In this document: positions 46,075 to 56,126 of the stretch, piece after piece | Position numbering within the stretch: position 1 is the stretch's first letter | Layout: every line of letters starts with the position of its first letter | Assembly (NCBI GenBank): GCA_001642415.1 | Contig: LTDK01000144.1 | Location: 1-64,000 of the forward strand | DNA length: 64,000 bases | DNA from: Nematocida ironsii | Taxonomy: Eukaryota; Microsporidia | Direction: 5' to 3' | Notes under the pieces: generated by a model | The model's database searches: none | What the model was told of the DNA's origin: nothing | The model's input: only the letters and a program-made list of their open reading frames with translations | Made by a program: the position numbers and the translations under genes

Positions 46075-48420
46075 ATGGATATCATGATGTTTAAGCCATT
46101 CATACATAATAATATATTATTTATAATTTGTTTGATATATCTGAGTACAGTGCATACATCTGGTATTTTATCATGGATTAATCCATTCTCTTATAATGGA
46201 ACAAATACACAAGAAGATCTTCTTGTGAATACTCTGCCTATAGACAGCCCTGTATACATGGAATTTGTATATGAACTATCGTCTAAAAACAGTGTTATTG
46301 AGAAAATAATGGAAGCATACAAGAAAGAAGACTGGATAAACAAAATATCTGCTATTCCAGTGATTAATCTGTGCATTGACAGACCAAGCATAAATATAAT
46401 TCTAAATAACTTGTCCATACTAAAAGATGCATCACATTTACACATCCAACTAGAAAAACAGTCAGTTATAACCAGAGGTAATAATACACAGCCAGATGAA
46501 CAGCCAAATACAACCCAAAGCATTGGCCGTGATAATAACCAGTCAAGTGAACAGACAGATACAGCAAAAGCTCAAATCCACAAAAACCTAGAAACTCTAT
46601 TTAAGAATCTAGGATCAACACGGATTAAAAAACTTACTTTTTCTGGGATTAGTCTAGAAAGAAAGTTGTTGAATTACCTTTCTGTGTGCCATAATACATT
46701 AGATGCACTTTCATTCATGAACTGCACTCTTTTAGGAGATGTTATAAAGCAGCGGTTTTTAGAGACCTTTATAATGTTGTTGATGCGGTTTAATCATATT
46801 AGTAGTTTTTCCTTTATCAACTGCCAGCTTAAAGAGCAAATAGATACGTCTAAGGATATTCCTGGTCTTATGAATCTATTTTTATATGAAATGAGTGAGA
46901 GTATAAATAATGAAATTATCCTGCATATTGAAGGAGAGTCTGAATTTGTAGTTATTACACTTCTGAAACTGTTAAAGTCATTTAAAGAACTGTCACTTTC
47001 TAATAACAGCTTACTCTCTCTTGATTTTCTGGAGTCACCCGAAATAGAAACATGTCTTTCCTCAGTGAAATCCTTTCATTTAAGAAATGAGCCTGAATTA
47101 ATGTACTTTGAGCCACCATTCTCAAGAATCACACCGAATTTACAGGAATTGCTTCTTGTTGGGATAAATCCACGAATAAGAGTATCTACACAATTCTTTT
47201 TGTATGAGCTGCTGACTGTGGAGACAATTTCTCTTGATGCACATATATTTGAACAGATTGGGTATAATTCGACTCTTTTCATGAACAATAAGCATGATAT
47301 ACGTGCATACGGATGCGGAATAGACTCTTCCGATACATTATATATAAGAATTTCTACTGAAGTATTTAACATAACCGAAAAAGACCTTTATCAGGACACG
47401 TCTAAAATAAAAGTGCAGATATTCTCAGATACAATGGAAAAGGCATCAGATGAGGTAAGAATAATTCTTCCTAAATCCCTGTGCACAAAAATTCTCACAA
47501 TTGAAGTGTTTTCTAATAGCACAGCAAATACTGAATCTATAACAAATCTTATAAAGGCAATTACAAGCAGGTATGAGAATATAGAAATTCTTTCAGTGAT
47601 ATTCAGTTCTCGGATAAAGCAAAAATACATTGACATTTCATTTTTGAAGGAACTTCCAAGTTTGCAATTATTCTCATTTGAAAACTTAGAAGCAGACATA
47701 ATATTCAATAGTGGTGCGAGTCAAGGATACTTTTCTAAAGGACTTAATTATAACGTACTTTCATTGCACAAAGAAGGTGATATGTGGGTATCTATGAGTG
47801 GAACACCTAATTATATTCTGCATGCAGTGGATGTGCGATACTTTAGCCAATGGGCAACCCTTCCAATAAGATATAATCCAGTGCTTTCTCCCATCAGTAG
47901 ACTAAATGCTCTTCCACAGCCAACATTCATTCCAGAAGAGAATAGAAAGTACATTGAATTAAAAAGACAAGAAAAAGTTGACCGTAATGTATTGAAAAGA
48001 TTTGTTAATAACAATAAAAAATGCACCAGTCCGAACTGCATAACTGACTTCTCTAAATGCAAACCCACTAATAATCTGAATTCTTCCACGAAAACCAAAA
48101 TAGTATCTAACCACACCAGGTATGAAAACTACTTTATAGTTCTGGCATGTGGTCATTATATATGCATTGAGTGCGTAGAGCGCGTGAAAAAGCCCTCAAA
48201 GACTTCTTTTATTAAAAACAGTATGTTTGCCCTAACTAATACCCGCATGGCTGTAGAAGTTGGGAAAATGCTGTCTAACCAAGAAGAAGTACCACAAGAA
48301 CCACCCAAAGCAAGTGTAAATCTGAAGTGTTTAGTCCCAGGATGCATAAACTCGAATCGATTTGTTTTATACAACTACACCACTGAACTTAACTACACAT
48401 ATGAATATATCATACAATAG
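46075..48420 (+). CDS. Secreted LRR protein with C-terminal RING-like domain, 781 aa
   Basis: A signal-like segment (NILFIICLIYLSTVHTSG, ~residues 13-30) is followed by a degenerate LRR body with patterns such as KLTFSGISLERKLL, LSFMNCTL, FSFINCQL, LSLSNNSLLSLDFL and LQLFSFENLEA. A cysteine cluster near the end reads C650-x4-C655, C~662, then the RING hallmark C692-G-H694 with C697 and C700, then C~748-x4-C~753. This suggests a zinc-binding RING-type fold, possibly a ubiquitin ligase acting in the host cell. Nematocida species are known for expanded secreted families with RING domains (from memory, not searched). The spacing between the first and second cysteine pairs is unusually long and the domain is atypical, so ligase activity is only inferred. 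Confidence 0.75.
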   Translation: MDIMMFKPFIHNNILFIICLIYLSTVHTSGILSWINPFSYNGTNTQEDLLVNTLPIDSPVYMEFVYELSSKNSVIEKIMEAYKKEDWINKISAIPVINLCIDRPSINIILNNLSILKDASHLHIQLEKQSVITRGNNTQPDEQPNTTQSIGRDNNQSSEQTDTAKAQIHKNLETLFKNLGSTRIKKLTFSGISLERKLLNYLSVCHNTLDALSFMNCTLLGDVIKQRFLETFIMLLMRFNHISSFSFINCQLKEQIDTSKDIPGLMNLFLYEMSESINNEIILHIEGESEFVVITLLKLLKSFKELSLSNNSLLSLDFLESPEIETCLSSVKSFHLRNEPELMYFEPPFSRITPNLQELLLVGINPRIRVSTQFFLYELLTVETISLDAHIFEQIGYNSTLFMNNKHDIRAYGCGIDSSDTLYIRISTEVFNITEKDLYQDTSKIKVQIFSDTMEKASDEVRIILPKSLCTKILTIEVFSNSTANTESITNLIKAITSRYENIEILSVIFSSRIKQKYIDISFLKELPSLQLFSFENLEADIIFNSGASQGYFSKGLNYNVLSLHKEGDMWVSMSGTPNYILHAVDVRYFSQWATLPIRYNPVLSPISRLNALPQPTFIPEENRKYIELKRQEKVDRNVLKRFVNNNKKCTSPNCITDFSKCKPTNNLNSSTKTKIVSNHTRYENYFIVLACGHYICIECVERVKKPSKTSFIKNSMFALTNTRMAVEVGKMLSNQEEVPQEPPKASVNLKCLVPGCINSNRFVLYNYTTELNYTYEYIIQ

Positions 48421-48957
48421 CTAACAAACTGAAATTGCCATAGAGCAGAAACCTTCTATAAAAATAAAATATTCTATTTAACAAAAATTTAATTACATAG
48501 CAGATAATAGTAAAAACCAGAAAATCCAACTTATCCTATAAAAATGCATTTAAGAGTGGCATATACTTCTATAACTTATACAGAATTGACTGTCTGCCAA
48601 TAGAATTAATATACTTCTTAGCAGAACTTTTTATGCTAAATTCTGTATACTTTGCTGTTTATTTATGGCCTATTTCATAGATAGCTAGTATATGCACAGT
48701 AAATTCTGGAAGTTCTAATAGGTAATGAAAATATAGGATTTCGGGTTATAAGTACCCCATACATTTAAAAATTCAATAATTCCAAAGTATGATACATATT
48801 TGTGCACTGTGTATATATACAAAAAGTGAGAATATTATATTCATACAATAATTCACTGCAAATATATAATTTTGGGTATTTCGGGGTATAAAATTATAAT
48901 AACGATCCCTGCAATGTATTTCTTGCTATTTATATGATTAACAAAAGTATTTCTATA
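48421..48957. other. 537 bp convergent spacer
   Basis: AT-rich, with no open frame of note. It contains TTTCGGGTTATA at 48739-48750 and TTTCGGGGTATAA at about 48879, which are variants of the dispersed TAACCCGA word. No RNA gene is seen. The palindromic ACACA-N-TGTGT arrays of the preceding 30 kb are absent here. Confidence 0.4.
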
Positions 48958-49878
48958 TTATTTTTTAATTAATCTAATTAACTGACAGAGTATCTTAATA
49001 AGTCTAAAAAATATACCAATAAATACAGCACCAATAAGTAATCTGTCAGTTATATAACTCTTCTGGTCATTGCACAATAATTCTATGTATTTATAATAAT
49101 GAACTGTAGTATAGTTGTACTTCTCAACTATTCTTACTCTCACTTGGTGCTTATTCTCTGGGGTAATCCTTATCCTACAAAGTGTTCCTTTTGAGTGATA
49201 CTCTATATCTAACGTATTCCCAGTCACAGAATATATCTCATCAATATATTCATTATAAAATTGAATTGTTCTTCTATTAATATACGTGTTAATGAATATA
49301 GTATCATTAGTCAGCGTAGAGTAGAATTTTCTAGTTATTCCAGTATTAACCATCCTTCTCAGCAATATGCGCATATTTATATCAAATACTCTTTCTTCTT
49401 TAGAAATACTGCTTTCTTCAACCACTTCATGCGGTCTCGGTATGTTTATTTTAAAAATACTGTTATACCCATAATTTGTGCTGTTTTTTGGACCAAGCAC
49501 GCCAATAACTCGCTGCCACTGATGGAGTATTATTGGGTACAGCTCTTCCTTGTAGAATAATGACTTGAAACTGTATGTTTTGTCATAAGTCGTTATTTCT
49601 AATGAACCCGTTAAAAAAAGTGATTTTTTAAGTTCTACCCCAAGAATTGTCTTTAACTTCAGGATTATTGTTGTGTTCCCAAAAATATTTTTAGAATAGA
49701 ATGACAAGTGCTCTGTGCTTATATAAAGACGGCCTTGAAAATATTTTGAATTATTCTTAAGAAGTGAAGGACATGAGTGCTTTAACTCTTCATTTTTCGG
49801 GATAGACTTAAAAAGACTGTGAAATTTTTCCTTTCTTTTTTCTGAGGGAAGAGTCTTCTTAGTGCCTGTTTCATTCAT
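48958..49878 (-). CDS. GRAM-domain protein with C-terminal membrane anchor, 306 aa
   Basis: Residues ~18-115 fit a GRAM domain, a PH-like lipid-binding fold: FHSLFKSIPKNEEL, SCPSLLKNNSKYFQGRLYIS, EHLSFYSKNIFGNTT, then LEITTYDKTYSFKSLFYKEE and a final helix. About 160-275 is a second beta-rich region (LTNDTIFINTY, CRIRITPENKHQVRVRIVEKYNYTTVHY) that could be a reduced VASt-type sterol-binding domain. It ends with a membrane span (LLIGAVFIGIFFRLIKILC) and a basic tail. That order (GRAM, VASt-like, tail anchor) recalls Lam/GRAMD1 sterol transporters at ER-plasma membrane contacts. The GRAM call is good and the VASt call is tentative. Confidence 0.7.
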   Translation of the reverse strand: MNETGTKKTLPSEKRKEKFHSLFKSIPKNEELKHSCPSLLKNNSKYFQGRLYISTEHLSFYSKNIFGNTTIILKLKTILGVELKKSLFLTGSLEITTYDKTYSFKSLFYKEELYPIILHQWQRVIGVLGPKNSTNYGYNSIFKINIPRPHEVVEESSISKEERVFDINMRILLRRMVNTGITRKFYSTLTNDTIFINTYINRRTIQFYNEYIDEIYSVTGNTLDIEYHSKGTLCRIRITPENKHQVRVRIVEKYNYTTVHYYKYIELLCNDQKSYITDRLLIGAVFIGIFFRLIKILCQLIRLIKK

Positions 49879-50134
49879 CTGGTCTGTAAATAAAATAAAA
49901 ATATTCTACATAAAATACAGAATATTTTATACTACTGTAAACCATTAATAGGGTTATAAATACAGAATTATAATAGGAATATTCTTTAAATTATCCATGA
50001 AATTGCTATTCTATCTAATGATTTATGTGGATATTTATTACATTAATTATAGAATTATAGATGTACTCTTAAAATGATGTGTAATATGTTAAAGATACAT
50101 TGGTATTTAAATTATAAATTGTATTTTCTATTGT

Positions 50135-53100
50135 ATGGTAATGCTTACTGTAGAAGAGGAAATACTTTGTGCATTAAGAAGGAATACTCAGGAGACTTCA
50201 TTATTTCTTATTATAAATATTCTTAAGGAAATACTCAGTAGATTGGATATAAACAGTAGTTTTGGGGTACATGAAAATGTATATGAAGAGTACTGTAAGA
50301 TTATTAATAGAGTAAGTATAAAAGAGAGTGAAACTACAACAAATAATAAACCAAAAAATAATCAGAAAATAAGAAGAAAGGAGTCTTTAATGAATAATAG
50401 CATAATAAATGAGTGGAGAGAAATTCTTCATAAATTTAATTTTTGTCAATTAGGAAAGGTATTAGAAAAAATTATGTACAGCTATTGTAAAAAACATGGG
50501 AAATTAGAGAATAATTCTGTTATTCATCTAATTAATCAAATCTGTATAAATATAAAAGAACTAGAAAATAATGAAGAGTGTGTAGATATTAAACAAGAAT
50601 TAATTATGCACTTAATTGATCCATTGCTGTTAAGTATTAATTCAATTAAGAGCACAGAGTATAATTTAATTTTAAGTACAGTTGAAGTAATATACAGTAT
50701 AGACCAGAAAATAGTCCATAAAAATATCTGGTTGTGCATAATAACTGAATTAATTGAGAAATATTCAGAAAGGACACTTTTATTTTTATTAGAAATTTTA
50801 AAAAATGAAAATTCTTCTTGGTGTTCTATTATTATTATGTACTGCCTTTATGTGGGAAGAGTGAACATTTCTTATTTTATAGAAATATTTAGTAAAGTGG
50901 ATATATTAAAAGTTACGATGTGTAAATACGATGAGCATTTTATATATCTTGTACAGTTGTTATTTATAGGGAAATATCACAGTAAAGAAGGGGATAAATC
51001 TGTCATAGAACAATTTATGTGTGTACTGGCAAAATCAGAGCAGTTTAATCATAAGTTTACACTGAGCAATGCTAAATCTGTATTTAACCCCAAATCAAGC
51101 AGTATATGCGCATTGGGAACACTTTTATACATTGGAAGAGAAATGGACTTAAATGTAAAGTTATGTGCAGAGGGTTGGATGAGTCTTTCATCTGTGATTG
51201 TTTTGCTCTACAGAAGAATAGATTATGCTTTGCTTAATGAAGCACTGAAAAGAAGAAGTATTGAAGATATATTTTATATTTACTGCGTATGTGTTGTACA
51301 CCCAAGTGCACTGTATAATATTCCATCTCAGAGAATTTCGGGATTATTCCAGCATAAAGACCAGTTAAAATCTGACTTATTGCTAATTGAGTATTTCTAT
51401 TTAATAACTAAGCACAGTGCAGAGTGGAAGTGTTTAAAAAAAAAGAAAAATGAATTTCCTGCCTGTACTAAGTGTGGAAATACATCAAAAACAAACAGAA
51501 GTACTAGAAAGACAAAATTTAAAAGAAAGAAAGAGAATTTATTCAGTAGAGGAAATAGTATAGATAATAGACCTAGAGAGACAGTAAATTTTCTGACTAT
51601 AAAAGAGTTCCAAAAAGGGAGTACAACTACTAATTCAAAGTATATAAAAAGGAGAGGTATAATGAAAAAACACGATAGTCTGAAATATAATAATCAAAAA
51701 GTATGTAGTCTATGTGCACTTGGCAGATGCTTTAAATCAATTAAAATTGAGAGCAGAAGTATTTTATCACTAATTGTTGAAGGAGATATTTTAGAGTTAA
51801 AATCGTATCTTAATGAATCTGCAAAGACTGTTAATTCACTAGCAGTGTTATTGGAGAAAGTATATCCGCAGATCAATATACCTGTGAAAAGCAATCAAGC
51901 ACTAAGATACTTAGATGTTTCTGAATACTTTGCATATCCTGAGTACATCCGCATATTTCCTATTTTAGAATTCAGCTTAAATAGAATAAATGCATTGAAG
52001 AGCCTCTTTGACAGTGATAATTCTCAAAAAAGAGTTATCTGGCTATTGTTTCTAGAGTGTGTATTTGAGGATATTTATGGTATATCAGATATTTTAACAG
52101 AAGAGTTCCACCTACAGGTCATAATTAGATCCCCCAACATATCACAAAAAATATGCAAAAGATATTCTATACCCAGAGAAAAAAGAATTATAGAGCTTTC
52201 AATGGAAGTATTAGAAGAAGCTGTTAGTGTAACAGAAGAAGAAAGGAGTGCTGTAATTAATGGTTTATTAGCACTTAGTATATATACACAAGATCCAGAT
52301 ATTTCTAATAATATTTTAAATTATTTATCTGAAAAAAACAGAAAGCGTACGCTCTCTCCTATTCACGATTTTCTGAAGACTTTTACTTTTATAAAAACAG
52401 AAAGAATGGCAGAAAAGGTAGAAAAGTGTATGAAAAGTACAAAAGCGGTTATTAATGCAGTGAACACTTTACAATTATATAATAATACAGATGAAATGGA
52501 TAGCATATCACCTGCTGAGTTAATACGGATGAAAGAAAAATTGTTTCAGGAAGTAAGCATACTTGCACCAGCAGAACAGCACTGCATAAAAGAATACTTT
52601 ACTCAAAAAAACCTGTCATATACACTATATGAGCACAGCTATCTTCTTGCCAGAGGAAGTACTTCTAAAATAAGAGAAATAGCAGAAATATATTATGATG
52701 AAGAATTACAGATAAAATCATCCCCAGATAAGAACTCTGTACTAATAGACAATGCTTGTGTATATTTGGCAAGTGGTGTGATGTGCTCAATATATCCCGA
52801 AAAGTATTTTATATTTTTTGTACTAACACAGGTACTAGAATGTAATAAAGAAGTGACATCATTGGAGAAGTATGCTTTGGTGCACACACTAGAATACTTG
52901 TATGTGTATGATCTGGATCTATTTAGAGAGTTAGTTAGACTGTGCACCAAGAAAACATCCTTTTCAGCCTACTGCACAGTAAAAAATGTACAAAAGAATT
53001 TTATGCAGCCAGGATTCTTTGATGTCCCACATCAAATACTATTGCCAGAACAGATTGAAATATACTCAAAAAAAGAAATTGGAAGTAAAAGAAAAGAAGG

Positions 53101-56023
53101 TCTAACAGAGAACTCTTCTTTGATTCTACGAAAGACAGGTGCACTTTCTATGGAAAAGGAGAAACTTATTCTTGCGCAGTACCAGAATGTATTCTTTACA
53201 ATGCATTATAACTACTCGGATGTAACTTCTGTTGTAAGTGATTATTTTAATGGAATACTTCCTATTGCTACAATGAGAGTATTATTATTTCTATGCGAGG
53301 TTAAGAAAACAGAGGGGATTGATGCAGTGCCGTGTACATCATCCAGAGACTTTTTAAAAATATTCTTCTATGCAGCTTCATCTGCAACTACTCCTATAGA
53401 ATATCCATACTATGGAATACCAGAAATGCTTAAAAGTGAAAAAAACCTCTCCCTACAGGATCAGAGTATAAATATAGAAATACAGAATACAAATGAAGAA
53501 ATACAGATGTATCTAGGCAGGCATGGAGATGATGGCTTCATAACCAAAGGTTCTGAAACTGACAGAAAAACATTTGAAGTGTTAGAGGTTGATAAAATTC
53601 TACGGGCAGCTGATAAACTCACTCGCTGGTCTGAAGCAGCAGATAAATCGGCCGAGATAGAATATCTTCTTACAGGAACTGTTATATCCACAGGCACAGA
53701 AACATACATTAATTTTCTGCAGTCTAACAAAGTACAGCAGCGGTTCAGATTTTTAAGTGCGATTAATGCAGACACTCCTCTTGTTAGTGCACATGAGATA
53801 GAAGAAATTCTTTATATATGCACACGCAAACCACAAAAAATAATTGATGCTCTAAATAATTGCCGTGCTCTTACAAAGAGTGGAATGCATAGTATGGTAT
53901 GTGCCCTGGAGAAGAAATGGTTTAAAATAAGTGCTGAATCGTATTATGTAAGAAACAGTAAAGAAATAGAAATACCACAGAACACAATTATGTCACAGAA
54001 TATGCATAGACTAAAACTAAATAGAAAGAGAAATCTTTCTGCTGCTCTTTCACTATTCAAAATTAGCCATAACATACATACGTTAAAGGACCCACTCTTT
54101 TTACTAACAGAAATAGAAGCAGGGCTAAAAACAGAGCTTGAAACAATCATTACAGATGAAGACAGAGCTATTATTAGCCAAAATAATCAACAAAAAACGA
54201 GGATAAACCAATGTACATACATTCTATCTAAGGCAGTCTGCGCAAGAATTGAATATCTTCTAAATGAGTTTGAATGCCATCCCATAGACATTCTGAATAA
54301 ATATGTAAAACCAGCAGAGAAATTATATTTCGGCCAGCATGAGCTGTTTGTACTGGAGTCACTTGCAAATACATGCCTGGTCATTTACAATAGAAATATA
54401 AGCACTCCACAGGCACATAAAATAACACGCACTCAAAAGGTGCAAAGTGCAATTCTTCAGAAGGAGCATGCGGCGATTAAAGAAACAGAAGATTATAAAG
54501 CAAAGCAGCAAACAGAGGTAGAAGAAACATCCTATAAAATAGGAATAGCTCTGTACATTAAACTAGCAGAAAAAAGCAGGAAACTTCAGCATATAATCTC
54601 TCTTATCCATCTTCTTTTCTGTGAAAATGCATCAGAATCAGTAATTGAAAATATTTCACTGGATGAAATCCAAGTAAACTCTTTTCTTCCACTAAAGCAG
54701 CAGATCATTTCAAAATATTTTCATTTATTAATCACACAGAATAAGCCTGCTTTACTTTCGCACCTGTCCAAAATCATTGTCAGATTAATGGATAGCTCAC
54801 CCTTTTCTATTATTTATGATGTTCTTATACGAGAGATAACTGTAAAGAAAAAAATACGAATTCCTGCATGTATAAGAACGCACGCAGAGACAGTTATATC
54901 ACAGTACAAGACAATATATAAACAGGGACAAATGGGGCTTTCATTAACCGGTATATTCCCTGTAAATACTCCTATACTTTCGCGTGAAGTGAAGAATAGT
55001 CCTGTTTTTATTCATGCGGTGCATCGAACTGCAAAAGTGCTAAGTGGTATTAATAAACCAATCTTAATTTCTATTGTAGGAACAGATGGTATTGCATACA
55101 AAGAAATTCTTAAGAAGAACGACGACCTAAAACAAGATATTCTTAGTATGCAAGTCTTTTCCTACATGAACACAGTCTTAGAGTCCACAGGAGCTACGCA
55201 GTCCATTCAAGAAAGAATCAGAACATACAAAATAATTGCCTTAGACAAACTCTTTGGGATAATTGGATTTATAGACGGGGCAGAGCCTGTGGGTACTGTG
55301 ATTGAAGGCTTACATAAAAAGTACTTTCCTCAGGAAATAAGCAGCAGTAGGTGTAGAGAAATTATGCAGAAATGCATTAATTCTTCAATTGATGTAAAAA
55401 CAAAAATACTGTCACGTCTGCATACAGAGTATTCTCCTGCTCTAAAGCGAGTCTTTGAGGGAAGGGGGCCATTTGAATACTTCAAAGGAAGAAAAGCATT
55501 CACTAACTCCTTTGCGATTCTTTCCATTGCCACATACATTCTTGGCCTGGGAGATAGGCACCCACAAAACATTCTACTGGACATGGCAACAAAAGAACTT
55601 ATAAATATAGATCTAAACCTTATTTTCGACCAGGGAAAGGCACTATCTATTTCTGAGAAAATTCCCTTCCGAATGACCCAAAACATCCAGCAGGCAATAA
55701 TTTCTGAAGGAGTTCACTCCTATGAAAAGCCAATGGCAGTTTTTCTTGGTGCTCTGAAAAACTCAAAAGAAAATCTTCTTGTCTTTATTTCCATTCTGCA
55801 GAATGAGCCCCTTCAAAGATGGCGAGTCATCCAAAAAATATCTCGGGAGAATACGCTGTTTTCTGACTATAAAAGCATTGAAGAAAGAATGAAAAATAAG
55901 CTAAATGGAATAGAAAATGGGTTTGTGCTAAGCAATACAGCACATATTCAGTGTCTCGTGCAAAGGGCTGTAGACATATCTAACCAGGCAGCAATATATC
56001 CTGGCTGGTCACCGTGGATGTAG
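50135..56023 (+). CDS. TEL1: ATM/Tel1-type PI3K-related protein kinase, 1962 aa
   Basis: A giant serine/threonine kinase of the PIKK family, probably the DNA-damage and telomere kinase Tel1/ATM. The first ~1600 residues are helical repeats (HEAT/FAT). The kinase domain spans about 1640-1930 with DDLKQD after a Lys near 1660, GLGDRHPQNILLD (catalytic D1807) and NIDLNLIFDQGKAL. Features that favour ATM over ATR or TOR are the VGTDGIAYKE lead-in, the EPVG-then-HKKYFP insertion, and IFDQGKALSISEKIPFRMT. The FATC end is GWSPWM. The metal-binding D1826 is followed by L-N where the family normally has L-G. Two CxxC knuckles (C444/C447 and C524/C527) flank a basic insertion in the helical part and may bind zinc. 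It is shorter than animal or yeast homologues (~2800-3000), as expected for a reduced genome. Confidence 0.8.
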   Translation: MVMLTVEEEILCALRRNTQETSLFLIINILKEILSRLDINSSFGVHENVYEEYCKIINRVSIKESETTTNNKPKNNQKIRRKESLMNNSIINEWREILHKFNFCQLGKVLEKIMYSYCKKHGKLENNSVIHLINQICINIKELENNEECVDIKQELIMHLIDPLLLSINSIKSTEYNLILSTVEVIYSIDQKIVHKNIWLCIITELIEKYSERTLLFLLEILKNENSSWCSIIIMYCLYVGRVNISYFIEIFSKVDILKVTMCKYDEHFIYLVQLLFIGKYHSKEGDKSVIEQFMCVLAKSEQFNHKFTLSNAKSVFNPKSSSICALGTLLYIGREMDLNVKLCAEGWMSLSSVIVLLYRRIDYALLNEALKRRSIEDIFYIYCVCVVHPSALYNIPSQRISGLFQHKDQLKSDLLLIEYFYLITKHSAEWKCLKKKKNEFPACTKCGNTSKTNRSTRKTKFKRKKENLFSRGNSIDNRPRETVNFLTIKEFQKGSTTTNSKYIKRRGIMKKHDSLKYNNQKVCSLCALGRCFKSIKIESRSILSLIVEGDILELKSYLNESAKTVNSLAVLLEKVYPQINIPVKSNQALRYLDVSEYFAYPEYIRIFPILEFSLNRINALKSLFDSDNSQKRVIWLLFLECVFEDIYGISDILTEEFHLQVIIRSPNISQKICKRYSIPREKRIIELSMEVLEEAVSVTEEERSAVINGLLALSIYTQDPDISNNILNYLSEKNRKRTLSPIHDFLKTFTFIKTERMAEKVEKCMKSTKAVINAVNTLQLYNNTDEMDSISPAELIRMKEKLFQEVSILAPAEQHCIKEYFTQKNLSYTLYEHSYLLARGSTSKIREIAEIYYDEELQIKSSPDKNSVLIDNACVYLASGVMCSIYPEKYFIFFVLTQVLECNKEVTSLEKYALVHTLEYLYVYDLDLFRELVRLCTKKTSFSAYCTVKNVQKNFMQPGFFDVPHQILLPEQIEIYSKKEIGSKRKEGLTENSSLILRKTGALSMEKEKLILAQYQNVFFTMHYNYSDVTSVVSDYFNGILPIATMRVLLFLCEVKKTEGIDAVPCTSSRDFLKIFFYAASSATTPIEYPYYGIPEMLKSEKNLSLQDQSINIEIQNTNEEIQMYLGRHGDDGFITKGSETDRKTFEVLEVDKILRAADKLTRWSEAADKSAEIEYLLTGTVISTGTETYINFLQSNKVQQRFRFLSAINADTPLVSAHEIEEILYICTRKPQKIIDALNNCRALTKSGMHSMVCALEKKWFKISAESYYVRNSKEIEIPQNTIMSQNMHRLKLNRKRNLSAALSLFKISHNIHTLKDPLFLLTEIEAGLKTELETIITDEDRAIISQNNQQKTRINQCTYILSKAVCARIEYLLNEFECHPIDILNKYVKPAEKLYFGQHELFVLESLANTCLVIYNRNISTPQAHKITRTQKVQSAILQKEHAAIKETEDYKAKQQTEVEETSYKIGIALYIKLAEKSRKLQHIISLIHLLFCENASESVIENISLDEIQVNSFLPLKQQIISKYFHLLITQNKPALLSHLSKIIVRLMDSSPFSIIYDVLIREITVKKKIRIPACIRTHAETVISQYKTIYKQGQMGLSLTGIFPVNTPILSREVKNSPVFIHAVHRTAKVLSGINKPILISIVGTDGIAYKEILKKNDDLKQDILSMQVFSYMNTVLESTGATQSIQERIRTYKIIALDKLFGIIGFIDGAEPVGTVIEGLHKKYFPQEISSSRCREIMQKCINSSIDVKTKILSRLHTEYSPALKRVFEGRGPFEYFKGRKAFTNSFAILSIATYILGLGDRHPQNILLDMATKELINIDLNLIFDQGKALSISEKIPFRMTQNIQQAIISEGVHSYEKPMAVFLGALKNSKENLLVFISILQNEPLQRWRVIQKISRENTLFSDYKSIEERMKNKLNGIENGFVLSNTAHIQCLVQRAVDISNQAAIYPGWSPWM

Positions 56024-56126
56024 TACTGGGGCTTCATTCTATAATTATATATTACAGTTTCTAGATGTCTTGTATATCTGTATATTCTCACAATAAAGAT
56101 GGCATTCAATATAATCCTTATTTATT

